Assembly (NCBI GenBank): GCA_015039365.1
Contig: WION01000306.1
Coordinates: 1-61,872, forward strand
Reading direction: 5' to 3'
Length of the DNA: 61,872 nucleotides
Source of the DNA: Amanita rubescens
Taxonomy: Eukaryota > Basidiomycota > Agaricomycetes > Agaricales > Amanitaceae
Shown: positions 21,250 through 33,800 of the stretch, piece after piece
Numbering within the stretch: position 1 is the first letter of the stretch
How the letters are laid out: each line of letters begins with the position of its first letter
Translations under genes and position numbers: made by a program
Notes under the pieces: model-generated
What the model was told of the DNA's origin: nothing
What the model saw: only the letters and a program-made list of their open reading frames with translations
Database searches by the model: none

Positions 21250-22270
21250 TCAGAATAGTAACTGAAGTACTGACCGCGTGACGCGTCTTGGAAGCTGACG
21301 TTCTAGTTGGCCATCTCGCCTTTCGCCATCGCCTCCAACAAACCACGCGGCTAGTATTACGTCCATGCCTGGTTCGCACCATCGCCCAGCCATCAACATG
21401 TTTTTGCTCCTTGTGTTCGAACATCCGTTACTTTATGAAGATTCATCATTTTTCACAGCGCACCTGCCTGGACGGTGACTGAACCTCCACAAAATATTTT
21501 CGCCAGTTATGCTTAACGCTGGCGACCTCACGCGGGTACCTGGGACCTTTATCCAGGGCGTCTCTGTGAGTGTCTCGACGAAGACGGTTGGTATTTAATT
21601 GACAGATTTTGTTTCCACACTAGTTTGGTAGGTCCATGTTCATACGAATGGTTTTTTTCTTCTTCACGCGTTGGTCTCGCCTTCAGCCTATTTCGCCAGT
21701 GCCCGCATCGCCTCCACTGCACCTTTCAACGCTCCATGCGGCTGGTATTACGTCCGTGTGTTTCTGCCGCTCATTCGTTTTCCTTGTCTTAGCCGCTCTC
21801 CACTCTCCACCCCTTTCGCTTGGACATTTACCCAGTATCCGCTCCTTCGCAGCTTCTCCCACCACGGTCGTTACTTCATCGCCTGGTTCGCACCCTCGCC
21901 CAGCCGTCAGTGTTGATAGCAAGACAGAAAAGAGAGGCAGAAATGACAAGTGGTTGACCTGATTCTCTCAGCTTCATTGAGGTGCACCCTTCTCGCGTCA
22001 AACCTCGCGAGCACCCATCCCTGTGTCTTTTCTACTCACGGGCGTGCCCTCGTAGAGTGTTGTACGTGGAAATGGAAAAGCCGAAGCAGTCGAGCTTTTG
22101 AGCGGTGACGGTGTTGATGGACAAAAGACCTGTCAACAGCGGCATGCACTAGGCGTCGTTCACGCGTCACCCTTTCAGGGCTGATTCATTAAAAAGACCT
22201 CAACACTGATCTTCGAAAACGTACAAGAAGGGGAGGGGAGTAGCGACGGGATGCAATTTTTTCGTGCCGA
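21250..22270. other. Unique segment between duplicated blocks
   Basis: I recognise no gene. It contains a loose direct repeat: 21310-21370 and 21690-21760 share CGCCTCCA... and GGCTRGTATTACGTCC. The matching position in the inverted duplicate (between 51.9 and 53.5 kb) is occupied by a kinase fragment instead. Confidence 0.4.
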
Positions 22271-22274
22271 CTTG

Positions 22275-23160
22275 CGTATGATGCACTTGCCGCCATTTCT
22301 AAAAGATTCGCATCAACAAGAGTCACCGGCACATCCGCCACTCGCACTGCTAAAAGTGATAATGTCAATGGCACGACGCAGGACACCACCAGAAACAAGT
22401 GCATGGATCTCATTTACAATGCTTCGGCGTTTGACTCTGTGATATCCCGTAAACACGATAGATAGTTTTGCATAGCATTCGTAAAATTGTTACAGAAAAT
22501 TTTGTGCTTCCTTTTTCTCACTGCAATGTAAATGTTAGAAACGAAAATGTTGATAAGGAGCCCAGTATGTGATAAGTCTCTTACGCGCGTGGTCGCGCCG
22601 AACGCGCCTTAAGGACATTCTCAAAATTCCTCACCCTTCGCACCCACAACATCCGAGATGTCTGCTTCAACGAACACGACGTCTACACCTTCTAATGGGT
22701 GCGCAAGACATGATTTGCGCCGCTTTCGAAGGTCATCATTCACGGTTCCTTCTGCCCGAACCGAAATACTGTCTGGAATAGCCGCCAAAGCGAGAGGCAG
22801 AATCTTATATCCAAAGGAAGGAGGATGATAGGCTGGAGCCCTGACAGTCTAAGCCATCAGTGATTCAATGTGGGGACGAATAACGCATTCTCCACTTCCT
22901 GTGAACCTCATCGTTCAAAGTTTATAATCATAGTGGATTATCGTCCATACGAGGCATGTACATGCAAGTTGAGCGTAGAGGAGATAACGCTCTTGGCATG
23001 GTCTTCAGGTGTGGCCAGCCAAAGGTTTCCGATGCCCATGGGGGACAGTAACACATTTGGAGGGTACAAAGGAGGTACACTGGTAGTCCGGCCACTCGCT
23101 GTTGAGCGCTTCCCCGAAGAAAGGCAGCACGTTATCGTGATCCATGCCATGGGAGTCTAC
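22275..23160. repeat. Inverted-duplicate block A, including a FunK1 3' fragment
   Basis: The segment matches 50992-51893 in reverse orientation. On the minus strand 23160-22970 corresponds to the last codons of the FunK1-type kinase at 49958-51147 (the GMDHDNVLP...NSEWPDYQC region), so this is a gene fragment. The remaining part has no recognised product. Confidence 0.75.
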
Positions 23161-23555
23161 AGGGTACTGGATATTTAATTAAGCGTTTCTTGCGCATGTG
23201 CAGGGCATGTTTGCATGCATCCTTCTTCGCCAACTCAATAGTTATTCATTTATAAATTCATTCCCCGTCGAAGTGGTCAGTATCTGCACCGGCACAACTC
23301 GTGACTCATAAACTGCGGACCCAGCCGCACCCACCCACATCTCTCCCTAGGTCTGGGAGGTGGTTTCACTGCGAAAGAAAAGGCCGGAATGATTTCAAGA
23401 GAAAATGTTTAGATTCCACACCACCCCTACCCATTTACATTTTACTGGTTATTGTGACTGTACCTCATGATAGTGCGCACTACTTATTTAGTTTGGTTCA
23501 GATCCTATGTCGCGCTACTTCAGTGACTCGCAGCCCAAAATATGAAAGAAACAAC

Positions 23556-24800
23556 TCACTCCGCAATTTTCTGCCTGATGAGATAGGCGTTAACCAGAAC
23601 ACCTAGGGGGGTTGTCCATTTTGGATGACTACCATCAATCTCACCATCGTAAACACCAAGTTCTTCCATGAAATTCTCAATCTCCTGGTCTTGGTAATCT
23701 TCCAAGACGTCGCCACGACAGGCACTGACAGCAAGGCACTCTTTAAAATGCAAGCGGAGAAAGCGGTCGCTGGGTCGATCCGATCCATCAACAAGGGTGA
23801 GATGGCTTTGTAATGTGTTTAGGCGTTCCGATCCTTCAAATACAATGATGCGGTAATTGTCCTGTATGTCGTGAATACCATAGCTATACATTAAAATGGA
23901 GGCACATACATCGACATCAATGCCGAGCTTATTTTCCCAAAAGAGGGCAACAATATCCTTAAGACCAGATATAACATTTGCAACCACCATCAATTCGCTT
24001 AGATCGCAGGCTTCGGGAATTCTGTAGTACCTGGCCTCTAGCTCCCTGTCATTTGACAGCTTATCACCGGTTAATGACATCGCAGATAATATAAGCATAG
24101 GTATGATGGCATGAAGACTGCACGCTTGCCTTATGACCTAAAAATGGAGGAAATATCCACGTCGCTACCAGCACGTCAGAGTCACAGCTCGGCACAGCTC
24201 CAGAAAAAAGGCATCGACGATCTCTATTGAGAGCTTGTCGGATGAGAGAAGGCGTCAACAAAGCCTACTCCGCATTAGAGAGTAAAGCGCATTCCACACA
24301 AAAATGAGGTACCTTGGCAGATAACGCGGGGCTATTTGCTTTTACTACACCCTCCATATCCGAAAATGAGTGAGCTGGCTGGAAGAAGTAATACAATCTT
24401 GAATCTCCTGTGCATTGAGTCGGCCAGCTCGCAGTGGTACACGAAGTGTAATTCGTACCTGTAGCATATAATCCATAGTCTCCAGGGACAATGATCTCCT
24501 GAGATTCTCGGGACAAAGCAGCACCGTTTTTGTGGACAGAATACGTCAGCACATCATTAGGTTGAACCTCGACAGGAAAGAGGGTGTACGACTCTGCTTC
24601 CTGCCAACTATAACCATGACACCGAGCTTCAACAGCGGTAGTTATCCAACGATATACTGTCGAAACGGTAATTGACGAGTCGCTCCCGACACGCCAGCCT
24701 GGATATTCGTGAGAGTACGATTTCAGAGGTTGAACGTCGAGATAGCCCACCTAGGGCTAGTCTGCGGGATGCAGTGCACCAAATGAAGACATTACGATGT
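23556..24800 (-). CDS. HNH-nuclease-domain-like fungal protein, multi-exon
   Basis: Three successive minus-strand frames fit one gene. The N-terminal part is at 24800-24265 (SSFGALHPAD, then GYLDVQPLKSYSHEYPGW). The middle exon, near 24250-24135, has RDRRCLFSGAVPSCDSDVLV followed by ATWIFPPFLGH, which resembles the RDxxCxxSG...H segment of the HNH-like proteins common in agaricomycetes. The C-terminal part is at 24098-23556 (FENxVGIDVD-like NKLGIDVDVCASILMYSYGI, then ENFMEELGVYDGEIDGSHP), ending YLIRQKIAE. The canonical HNH histidines are not clearly conserved, so catalysis is doubtful. Exon edges and the start are uncertain, with a possible stop near 24760. Confidence 0.5.
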
Positions 24801-25404
24801 TGTCGGGCGGATTTGTGGGACAAGACGTGAGGGGGTTCGTGACGGTGCTGTGACAAATATAAACTTCGCATGATCTGATCTCTGAGATCTGAATCCTGAT
24901 CCGATAACGCAACTTTAGCAGAGAAGCAACAAAGGAGACCAGGGCAAATCGTCGTCCCTGAAGGCGCTATAACGACTCTCGGACATCGGTCATTCCGGCT
25001 GTGGGCGGTACAGCATTAGCTTCACAGGTAAAAGAGGAAATAACCGCTGCTTGCGTTCGGCGAGTTAGGCAATGCGCGAAGCAGCTGGGACGAAGACCAG
25101 AGCCAAAACCAGATCGTTAACTTGCCCCGGATCGAGAGCTATGCATGACTCATGAGAAATGCTGCATTGCCACGACATCTGCGCCTATCAGGCTTTGTAT
25201 TAGTAGCGCGAGTTGTGCGCGCCGACCTATTCATGAATAGGGTACAGCATCCCGAAACCACGACGCTCGCGTCTCCTGCGAGCGAGATAAAAAGGCCCAT
25301 GTTCTTGCGAACTAATTCCTTGCGAATTCACAGCACCCCTTTTTCAACATGTTCCACACCTCCTTGCTCACAAGTATCCTACTTGCTACAGTCGCTATTG
25401 CTCT

Positions 25405-25500
25405 TGGCACACTAACCTCTGCAATGATGCGTTGGTGAATCTCGACTGGGAAATCCATGAAGGTGATCGTATGCTGCTCAAGTATAGCCGGGGTTGCGCC
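25405..25500 (-). pseudogene. F-box exon fragment (third copy)
   Basis: The minus strand encodes MDFPVEIHQRIIAE followed by GTTAGTGTG, matching the first exon of the F-box/LRR paralogs at 21.1 and 53.6 kb. No matching body follows to the left, so this is an isolated exon or promoter fragment. Confidence 0.65.
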
Positions 25501-25672
25501 GCACCGTGCACGTCTGGCATGGCAATGATTGTGCATTTCTGAAACTGCTCAGGTATAATATATATAATAGCTCAGAGGGTGACCGCGTGACTCGTCTCTC
25601 TTCCTATAGTAACGTCTAGCTACCCAATAGTATCTGAGTCTCTTCGCAACCGCTGCCCGCGTCTCCGCAATC

Positions 25673-27064
25673 ATGTTTCCAAGAAAATACAAATTTTCCG
25701 GCTTATGGTCAATAGAAGAAATCCAGTTGTATCAACCTGGCGGATTTCATCCGGTCTCGATTGGCGATATCTACGCCAACGGTCGCTACAAAATATTGCA
25801 CAAGTTAGGTTACGGGGGTGAGTCTACTGTATGGCTTGCACGAGACCTGCGGCCGCAGCCAGGTGATTCGGACACTCTGGTCGCTTTGAAGGTTCTTTCT
25901 GGCTTTAGTTCCACCAAGCCGACGGACGAGATCCCGGACCTTTTTGTCCCCGATAAGCTTGATATGTTCGCTAGTGCCACGCATAACCCCGCTGGTCAAA
26001 ATTTCCTAGCCGTCAAGGACTACTTCACAGTGGAAGGGCCAAATGGAAAACACGCGTGCATTGTCACTCAATTTGTTGGAGCGAGCGTGCTTTCTATGCG
26101 ATCCAGGGGGTGCGGGCGACTCCGAGGCGATTTGGCAAGGAAGGTGGCAAAGCAAACCACCGACGTGGTGGAGCTCATGCATTCCGCGGGACTTGTACAT
26201 GGAGGTTCGTTATATCTACAGTTATGTCGAAAGTGAACCGCTAAATTCCCCTCAGATTTAACATCATCCAACATCCTTTTTCAGGTCTCACCCCGGGTCC
26301 GCAGATGGACCGACGAGGAAGTCTACTCGACGCTAGGTCGGCTTTGGACAGAAGAGATTGAAACCTTGGACAACTCACCGCCTGGGCCACACGCTCCCCG
26401 TGAACTTGTCCAACCCATTGATAACCACGATATCTCTTCCCCGTCTTTCTTAGAGGAAAATATCGTCGTCACCGACTTTGGTCAATCCTACGACATAACG
26501 GCTCTACCAAAGGATTACACTCCGGGTACAGCATTACACTATTTCTCCCCGGAGGCTCGTTTCGACAACATCATCACCCCCGCTTCTGACATATGGGGGT
26601 TGGCATGCACCATCTTCGAGATCCGTGCCGGATTCTCGCTATTCAATTCAGTTTTCACTGCTGGGTCGTTGGATTTACAGAATATAGTTAGAACGTTGGG
26701 TAAGCTCCCAGAACCTTGGTGGAGCAAATTCGAGAAGCGTCACGTGTGGTTTGAGGAGAATGGCGAACCGAAGGTTCAGGTGAACGGCGAGCCGATGTTT
26801 CCAGCGAGAAAGACCTCTATCCGAAAGAGGTTGCAAACGATCGGAGATGATGAGAAGGTGGGTAGTGAGAGGCACGGGCCCATGATGGATCCTCCTGGGA
26901 CGCGGCTTGAAGAAGAGGAAATTGAGCTTTTGAGCAACCTATTGGAGAAGATGCTCAGGTATCAGCCAGAGAACAGAATCACGATAAAAGAGGTGGTGCG
27001 GCATCCTTGGTTCGAGTATACACCACGGGCAGGGATGCGTTCCGACAGTTGTGAAATAGCTTAG
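25673..27064 (+). CDS. SRPK-like Ser/Thr protein kinase
   Basis: Two exons are joined across a 51-nt intron (26205-26255; donor GTTCGT, acceptor CCCCTCAG). The glycine loop is LGYGGESTVWLARD, the ATP lysine is in VALKVL, the catalytic loop is GLVHGDLTSSNILF (D and N kept; His-Gly-Asp form) and the metal site is DFG in VVTDFGQSYD. ALHYFSPEA is the activation segment and WGLACTIFEI lies in the C-lobe. The N-terminal YQPGGFHPVSIGDIYANGRY is characteristic of the fungal SRPK-like expansion. SRPKs phosphorylate SR splicing factors; whether this expanded member does so is unknown. About 447 residues, apparently intact. Confidence 0.85.
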
Positions 27065-27884
27065 AAAGCTATGTGAAATGTGGCGTGATGGACGATGATC
27101 CAAACGCTTCAGCTTTCAATTGCTTTTGGTGATAAGATTTATTAGAGTACGGCTTGAACAAGCCGTCAGAATACTATAACCCTAGACAAGGGTTCACTAT
27201 TTTTCTCCTCGCACGTGCCGCGCGAAAGTGCCGCAAAATGCTGTAAATTGTTATTGTCCGAGTAGCTCCAACTAATCCGTCCCTCTCCTAGCCGAAGCCG
27301 CGACAGCTCTGCACGAGTTGGAAAATAAGACCAGGTTCTTCTCGAGCACAAGGAAGGAGAGTTCTTGCCTCAACGTTAAACACGTAAGCCTGGGCCCTGA
27401 GAGCAGCCTGATTCCTGGGATCAGTGATTCCGAAAGTGCTGCCTCCTGAACTTATATTCCTGCGCGCTCTCAACCATTTACACGCGGCACCGTTCATAGT
27501 CACCCGTCACGCCGCACAGTACTCAAGTCTTGACCAAACACTTCTAACCAGTTGGAGCCTAGTATCCCAGGGTCACCTGCCAGTGACGCCGCACCGTTAT
27601 CTCTTCAATCATTATCTTGAGCCAACTCTCCTACTACACACCCGCTGTGCCTCACATACTAGTAAGTCAACTGTCTAACTGCCACTGTCGTCTCTGATCT
27701 CTTAATCCAGCCGAGACGTTGTCCATTGCCTCCGTCAACCTGCCCAGTTACATTTCTTGCCAATTCACACACCCAGCTATCATTGCTTTTTTCCATCATC
27801 TCTGGTGTGTATTTCCTTTTTATCATCAAACAATCTCATCTTGATGGGGGAGCTTGTGACCCTGTTGTCTAGCTGGTCCCCAAA
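27065..27884. other. Intergenic region upstream of the copy 2 array gene
   Basis: No ORF or repeat is recognised. It holds the SRPK-like 3' end and presumably the promoter of the GTPase gene that starts at 27885. Confidence 0.4.
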
Positions 27885-30800
27885 ATGCTAAATAAGCAAC
27901 ATGGGAAGAAAAATGTTATTCGCTCAATACTGGGAAAGTTGGCCCAGACATACAAGCAGGAATCAGTAGGCAAGGCAACCCAGATACAAACTCATGTTCC
28001 TAGCACAGCTATGGCAACTGGTGCACCTTCTTTGAGTTCAAGTAGGCTAATTTATGTGGCTCAGCCTAGTGACTGATATATATATATATGATTAGATCCA
28101 GATGAAGCACATGTTCAAATACTCAGGGAGCGCTATTTATGCCCACACTTTCGCATCCTTGTCATTGGAAGGGCTAATGCAGGCAAGACAACTATCCTTG
28201 AGAAGGTTTGTGGTGTAGCAAAGGCAACAAACATCAGGAAAATTCTGGTTTGGCTTATGCACTTTGGGGACTTAAAATGTCTTTCCTGCCTTAGTGATAA
28301 AAATGGCTAAGACCATCCTAAGACTCTAAGTGCATTAAGGTCATTGATTTTTACCTGATTTTTTCCAAGTCCAAGATAAGGCCATTGACAATGGTCATGT
28401 CTTATATAAGTCTAAGTGTCTTTGTCAAGTCAAAATAAGTCACTAAGCTTGGCGTGGGAAAGTGAGAAAAATGCGAATACCTCATTAACTAAGCCATTTT
28501 TGGCAATTCTGATTTTAGATTTGGGTTTTTCGACATCAAGAGCACCACTTTGATGTCACGTGATTATTACGTAATACGTTCCCACGGTCAATATGGTCCG
28601 TGCGCATGACCAAGGTATATAAAGGAGGGCCTCTAGACCCCCTCCCATGCCCCAGGTGCCCAGGGACTTCTCATAAGGCATCAGTTAAGTTGTACTAAGT
28701 CAAGCTAGAAAGTAATTAAGTCAAAAGAGTAATAAGTTACTAAATAAGTAGTAATAAGTGTAAAAGTACTTAAAAATCAATGCCACTTTTTTTGACCTTA
28801 TTTTCGGCTACTTAAGACAAGATAAGGATCATAAGACTATCACCTACCAAATAAGTGGCAAAAAGCACTTGTAAGTCGAGCACCTGCAAAATAAGTTGCA
28901 GAAAGTGCAAATAAGCGGTAGAAAGTGCAAAATAAGTGGCAGAAAGTGCTTGTAAGCCAAGCACCTGTAAGTGGTGCCAGTAGGCTGGGTTTGGCTTCCA
29001 AAAGTCCCCAAAAATAAGTCAATTAAGTCAGCTTTTTTATTTTAAGGCTCTCAAAAGAGGGGGGGGGGTGCCTTATTTTACTTATATAAGTCAAAAATAA
29101 GTCCACAATTTGGTAACTTAAAAATTACTTATTTGTCTTATTTAAGTCAATAAGTCCTGATAAGGCAACCCAGAATTCTCCTGATGAAGCCCATCATATA
29201 TGACAAGGATGGTGAGTCAGTCTAAGTTTTGTGCTTCCTTTGACTGTTAAGTTTCTTGCAGGTAAACAGCTTGAGCAGTCTGTGATTCATTTGATGCCAT
29301 CAGTTGAGGTGAGTCAGATAATGAATAATGATGTTTGGATGCACCTGTTCACATGCTTGAATGATAACAGAGGGGGCTGCATGATATTGAGCATCAAATT
29401 ACATACCCTGGAAGTAACTTTATCTTCCATGACTCTCAGGGTTTTGAGTCTGGTTCAACTGAGGAATTGGAGATTGCTTGGAAGTTCATTGAAAAGAAGT
29501 CTGCAGAAACTGAACTGAAGAATCAACTGCATACAATTTGGTATCTTGCTTTACCCCTTTACAGTAATGGCTGACCTGGTTTCCTGCAGGTACTGTATAC
29601 CCATGGACAGCCCTCGTCCCATTCTACCTGCAGAACTTGAATTCTTTAATAAAGGGACAGGCCAAGGTAAGTCCTAATGACTTCATATCTCATCTTGAAG
29701 TTGGTTTTGGAGAGATTGTCTTAACTATTGTTACCTCCTTTCCATTGGCTAACTCTTGCCACAAATTCTACTAGTACTGACTAGCAAATATTTCCTTCAC
29801 AGTTCCTTTGGTGGTTATATTCACTAAATTTGATGGTCAAATAGCCAGTGAATTTGTCAACTTGACTGATGCAAATGATGAAGATAAGTGGGCAAGAGCC
29901 AGAGAAATTGCTGAAATCACTTTTCAGAACATTTATCTCCCTAAAGTTTTGGATGCCAAATACCCTCCCAAAGCATATGTGCGATTGGAAGGTGAGAAAG
30001 ATGGGGTTTCTTCCCAAAAAAATGGGAGTAATGCTGTTTCATAGACACAGATTTACCAGAAAATAATTGTGCTGAATTAACTCAGCAAACTGCTGGTGCA
30101 ATAGATGATGACAGCATACATCAGCTGTTTGTTTCAACACAGATGAATAATGTTGACCTTTGTATTAAATCTGCACTTCAGTGAGGGTCACATAAATTTG
30201 TCACTTACTAACATTGACATAGTTCAGACATGTTCTGAAATATAAATGGGGATGGGATACTGTCATTCTCATAGTTTTTTCAAAATTTCCACATTTCTGG
30301 GTATACCTTTTTGTGAAACTGCACATCAGCATAGGAAAAATTAAATGTCAATAGGTGTCCAGGGGGGTAGGTAGCCTACATATGGATTGAAAATTTTTTG
30401 AAAAAAGTTCATTCATAGGTAAGTAATACTCCAATACCTTCACACAAAAATGAGATTAGTCATGCTTCAGATGGTCAATAAAGAGAATGAAACACAGGTT
30501 AGTTTTTACCATATTTTGGTGGCAGGATTTAATATTATTGATACCAGTGGGTAAGTGACATTGAACTATCATAGACCTGACATATTGTCTGATGACAACA
30601 GTTTGTGAGTAATACTTCCCGTTGTAATCAGCAATCTTGTCCCATGATCTACAGGAAGTGAGTGACATCATCAATTTTGATTTTGATTATCCCATGGTGA
30701 TCGTATGACCAAAAGGAAGTGAGTTAATTATCATTGTAAGCAGACTTGTCACCAATCCAGTCTCTCATGCACAGGGAGTGAGTACTAATACAGCACTGCC

Positions 30801-33800
30801 TCACACTGCATCTAACTTGCTTAAAGAAAGTAAGCAACATTATGTTTGTGGAGTTTATGAGACATGACTGAATGAACAATAGAAAGTTGGTGACTACTGT
30901 TATCTGAAAGAGAGTCTCAACAAATTTCATTGGATTAATAACAGGAAGTAAGTGACATTTCCTCCATTTGCCTATAAACATTACATCTTGTCCCAAAACA
31001 ACAGACAGTAAATATTTGTCCTTTTCAAAGTCTCTTCACAAGCCATTGCAAAACAAACAGGATGTATGTATATTTTGTGAGATGTGAATTCATCATATGA
31101 AATACTATGGAAAAAGAGAGTCAGTGGCATTGTTCTCTTGTTTCCCTACTCATCATGTTAATTTCATTCTATGTAAAAGGAAGTGAGTGATGCTGGTCAC
31201 TCTGATGCAAGATGGTTTAGAAACATTATTTTGTTCTACAGATTGTAGGTGATTGCAGGTTTTGTGAAAGGCAGTGAAATCACATCTTTCCTTATAAACA
31301 TAGAAGGTTAGCAGCATGTCATCCTGGTCTAGTGGTTCAAAAAATGACCTTATCCAATTTTTTGCCTGTCCAACAGTATGTGAGTAACATTGCAAATTTT
31401 CTGAATAACTGTTCTTATTTTCCCTATGACTAACAGGGAGTGAGTGACATTGAAGATTTTGTGGAAGGCAATCTCATCAGATCTGGACCTACATATGAAC
31501 AACAGCAAGTGAGTGACATTGAAAGGGAGTCTCAGCTGAAGATCTTTTCATATGACAAACAGAAAGTGAGTGACATGGAAAGGCAGTCTCATCACATACT
31601 TTCCTATGACCAACAGGAAGTGAGGGAGACTGCACATTTTGTGAAAGGCAGTCTCATCAGATCTTTTCCTATGACCAACAGGAAGTGAGTGACGTTGAAA
31701 CTGGGAAGGGCAGTCTCATCACATATTTTCCTATGACCAACAGCATGTGAGTGACATTGAAAGGCAGTCTCATCACATATTTTTCCTATGACCAACAGGG
31801 AGTGAGTGAGATTGCACATTTTGTGAATGGCAGTCTCATCACATCTTTTCCTATGACCAACAGCGAGTGAGTGAGATTGGACATTTTGTGAAAGCAGTCT
31901 CATCACATCTCTTCTTATGGCCAACAGTTTGTGAGTGAGATTGGACATTTTGTGAAACACAGTCTCATCAGATCTTTCCTATGACCAACAGGAAGTGAGT
32001 GACAATGAAAGGCAGCCTTATCAGATCTTTTCATATGACCAACAGCAAGTGAGTGAACTGTGAGATTGTACATGTTGTGAAAGGCAGTCTCATCATATCT
32101 TTTCCTATGACCAACAGCTTGTGAGTGAGATTGCACATTTTGTGAAAGGCAGTCTCATCACATCCTTTCCTATGACCAACAGCTTGTGAGTGAGATTGCA
32201 CATTTTATGAAAGGCAGTCTCATCACATCTTTTCCTATGACCAACAGGGAGTGAGTGGGATTGCACATTTTGTGAAATGCAGTCTCATATGTACATCTTC
32301 TCCTATGGCCAACAGCTTGTGAGCAAGATTGCACATTTTGTCAAAGGCAGTCTCACCACTTTTTTCCCTATGACTAACAGCAGGTGAGCACCATTGCACA
32401 TTTTGTGAATGGCAGTCTCATCACATCTTTTCCTATGACCAACAGCGAGTGAGTGAGGTTGGACATTTTGTGTGAAGGCAGTCTCATCACATCTTTTCCT
32501 ATGACTAACAGGATGTGAGTGTCATGCACATGTTATGAAAGGCAGTCTCATCACATCTTTTCCTATGACAAACAGCAAGTGAGTGCACATCTTGGGAAAA
32601 GAAATCTCATTACATCTTTTCCTATGACCAACAGTATGTGAGCCTTGAGATTGCATATCTTGTGAAGGGCACTCCCATCACATCTTTTCCTATGACCAAC
32701 AGTTTGTGAGTGAGATTGCACATTCCATGAAAGGCCATCTCATCACATCTTTTCCTATGACCAACAGCGAGTGAGTGTCATTGCACATTTTGTGAAAGGC
32801 AGTCCAACTCATCACATTTTTTCCTATGACTAACAGGTTGTGAGTGAGATTGCACATTTTGTGACAGGCAGTCTCATCACATCTTTATCTATGACCAACA
32901 GTTTGTGAGTGAGATTGCACATTCTATGAAAGGCACTTTCATCACATCTTTTCCTATGACCAACAGGATGTGAGTGACAGCAGACATTTTGTGAAACACA
33001 GCATCATCAGATGTTCTCCTGTGACCAACAGCAAGTGAGTGAGATGATTTCACATTTTATGAAACAGTCTCATCAGATCTTTTCCTGTTACCAACAGCTT
33101 GTGAGTGAGATTGCACATTTGTGAAAGGCAGTCTCATTACTTCTTTTCCTACAGTATGTGAGTGATAGTGCACATTTTGTGAAACACAGTCTCATCACAT
33201 CTTTTTTATGACCAACAGCAAGTGAGTGAGATTGCACATTTTGTGAAAGGCAGCCTCATGACTCTCACCATATTTTTTCCTACAACCAACAGCCAGTGAG
33301 TGAGATTGCACATTTTGTGAAACACCATCTCATCCCATCTCTTCTTATAACCAACAGCAAGTAAGCAAGATTGCACATTTTGTGAAAAGAAATTTTATCA
33401 GTCTTTTCTTATGATGAAACAGAGTGTGAGTGACAATGCATATTTTGTGAAACAGTCTCATCAGGCTTTTTCATATGATCAACAGCGAGTGAGATTGCAC
33501 ATTTTATGAAAGGCAATCTAATCACATCTTTTCCTATAAACAACAGGATGTGAGTGAATTGCACATTTTGTGAAAGGCAGTCTCATCACACCTTTTTCTT
33601 ATGAACAATAGGAAGTGAGTGAGATTGCACATTTTGTGAAATGCAGCCTGATCACATCTTTTCCTATGACCAACAGCGAGTGAGATTGCACATTTTGTGA
33701 AAGGCAATGTCATCATATCTTTCCCTATGACCAACAGCAAGTGAGTGAGATTGCACATTTTGTGAAAGGTGGTTGCATCAGATCTTTTCCTACAACCAAC

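Noticed and set aside
31440..31960. Short ORFs running through the copy 2 array (for example an 82-codon frame from 31440)
   Set aside because: They arise because near-identical units lack stops in one frame for a few repeats. The splice signals recur within them and no protein family is suggested.
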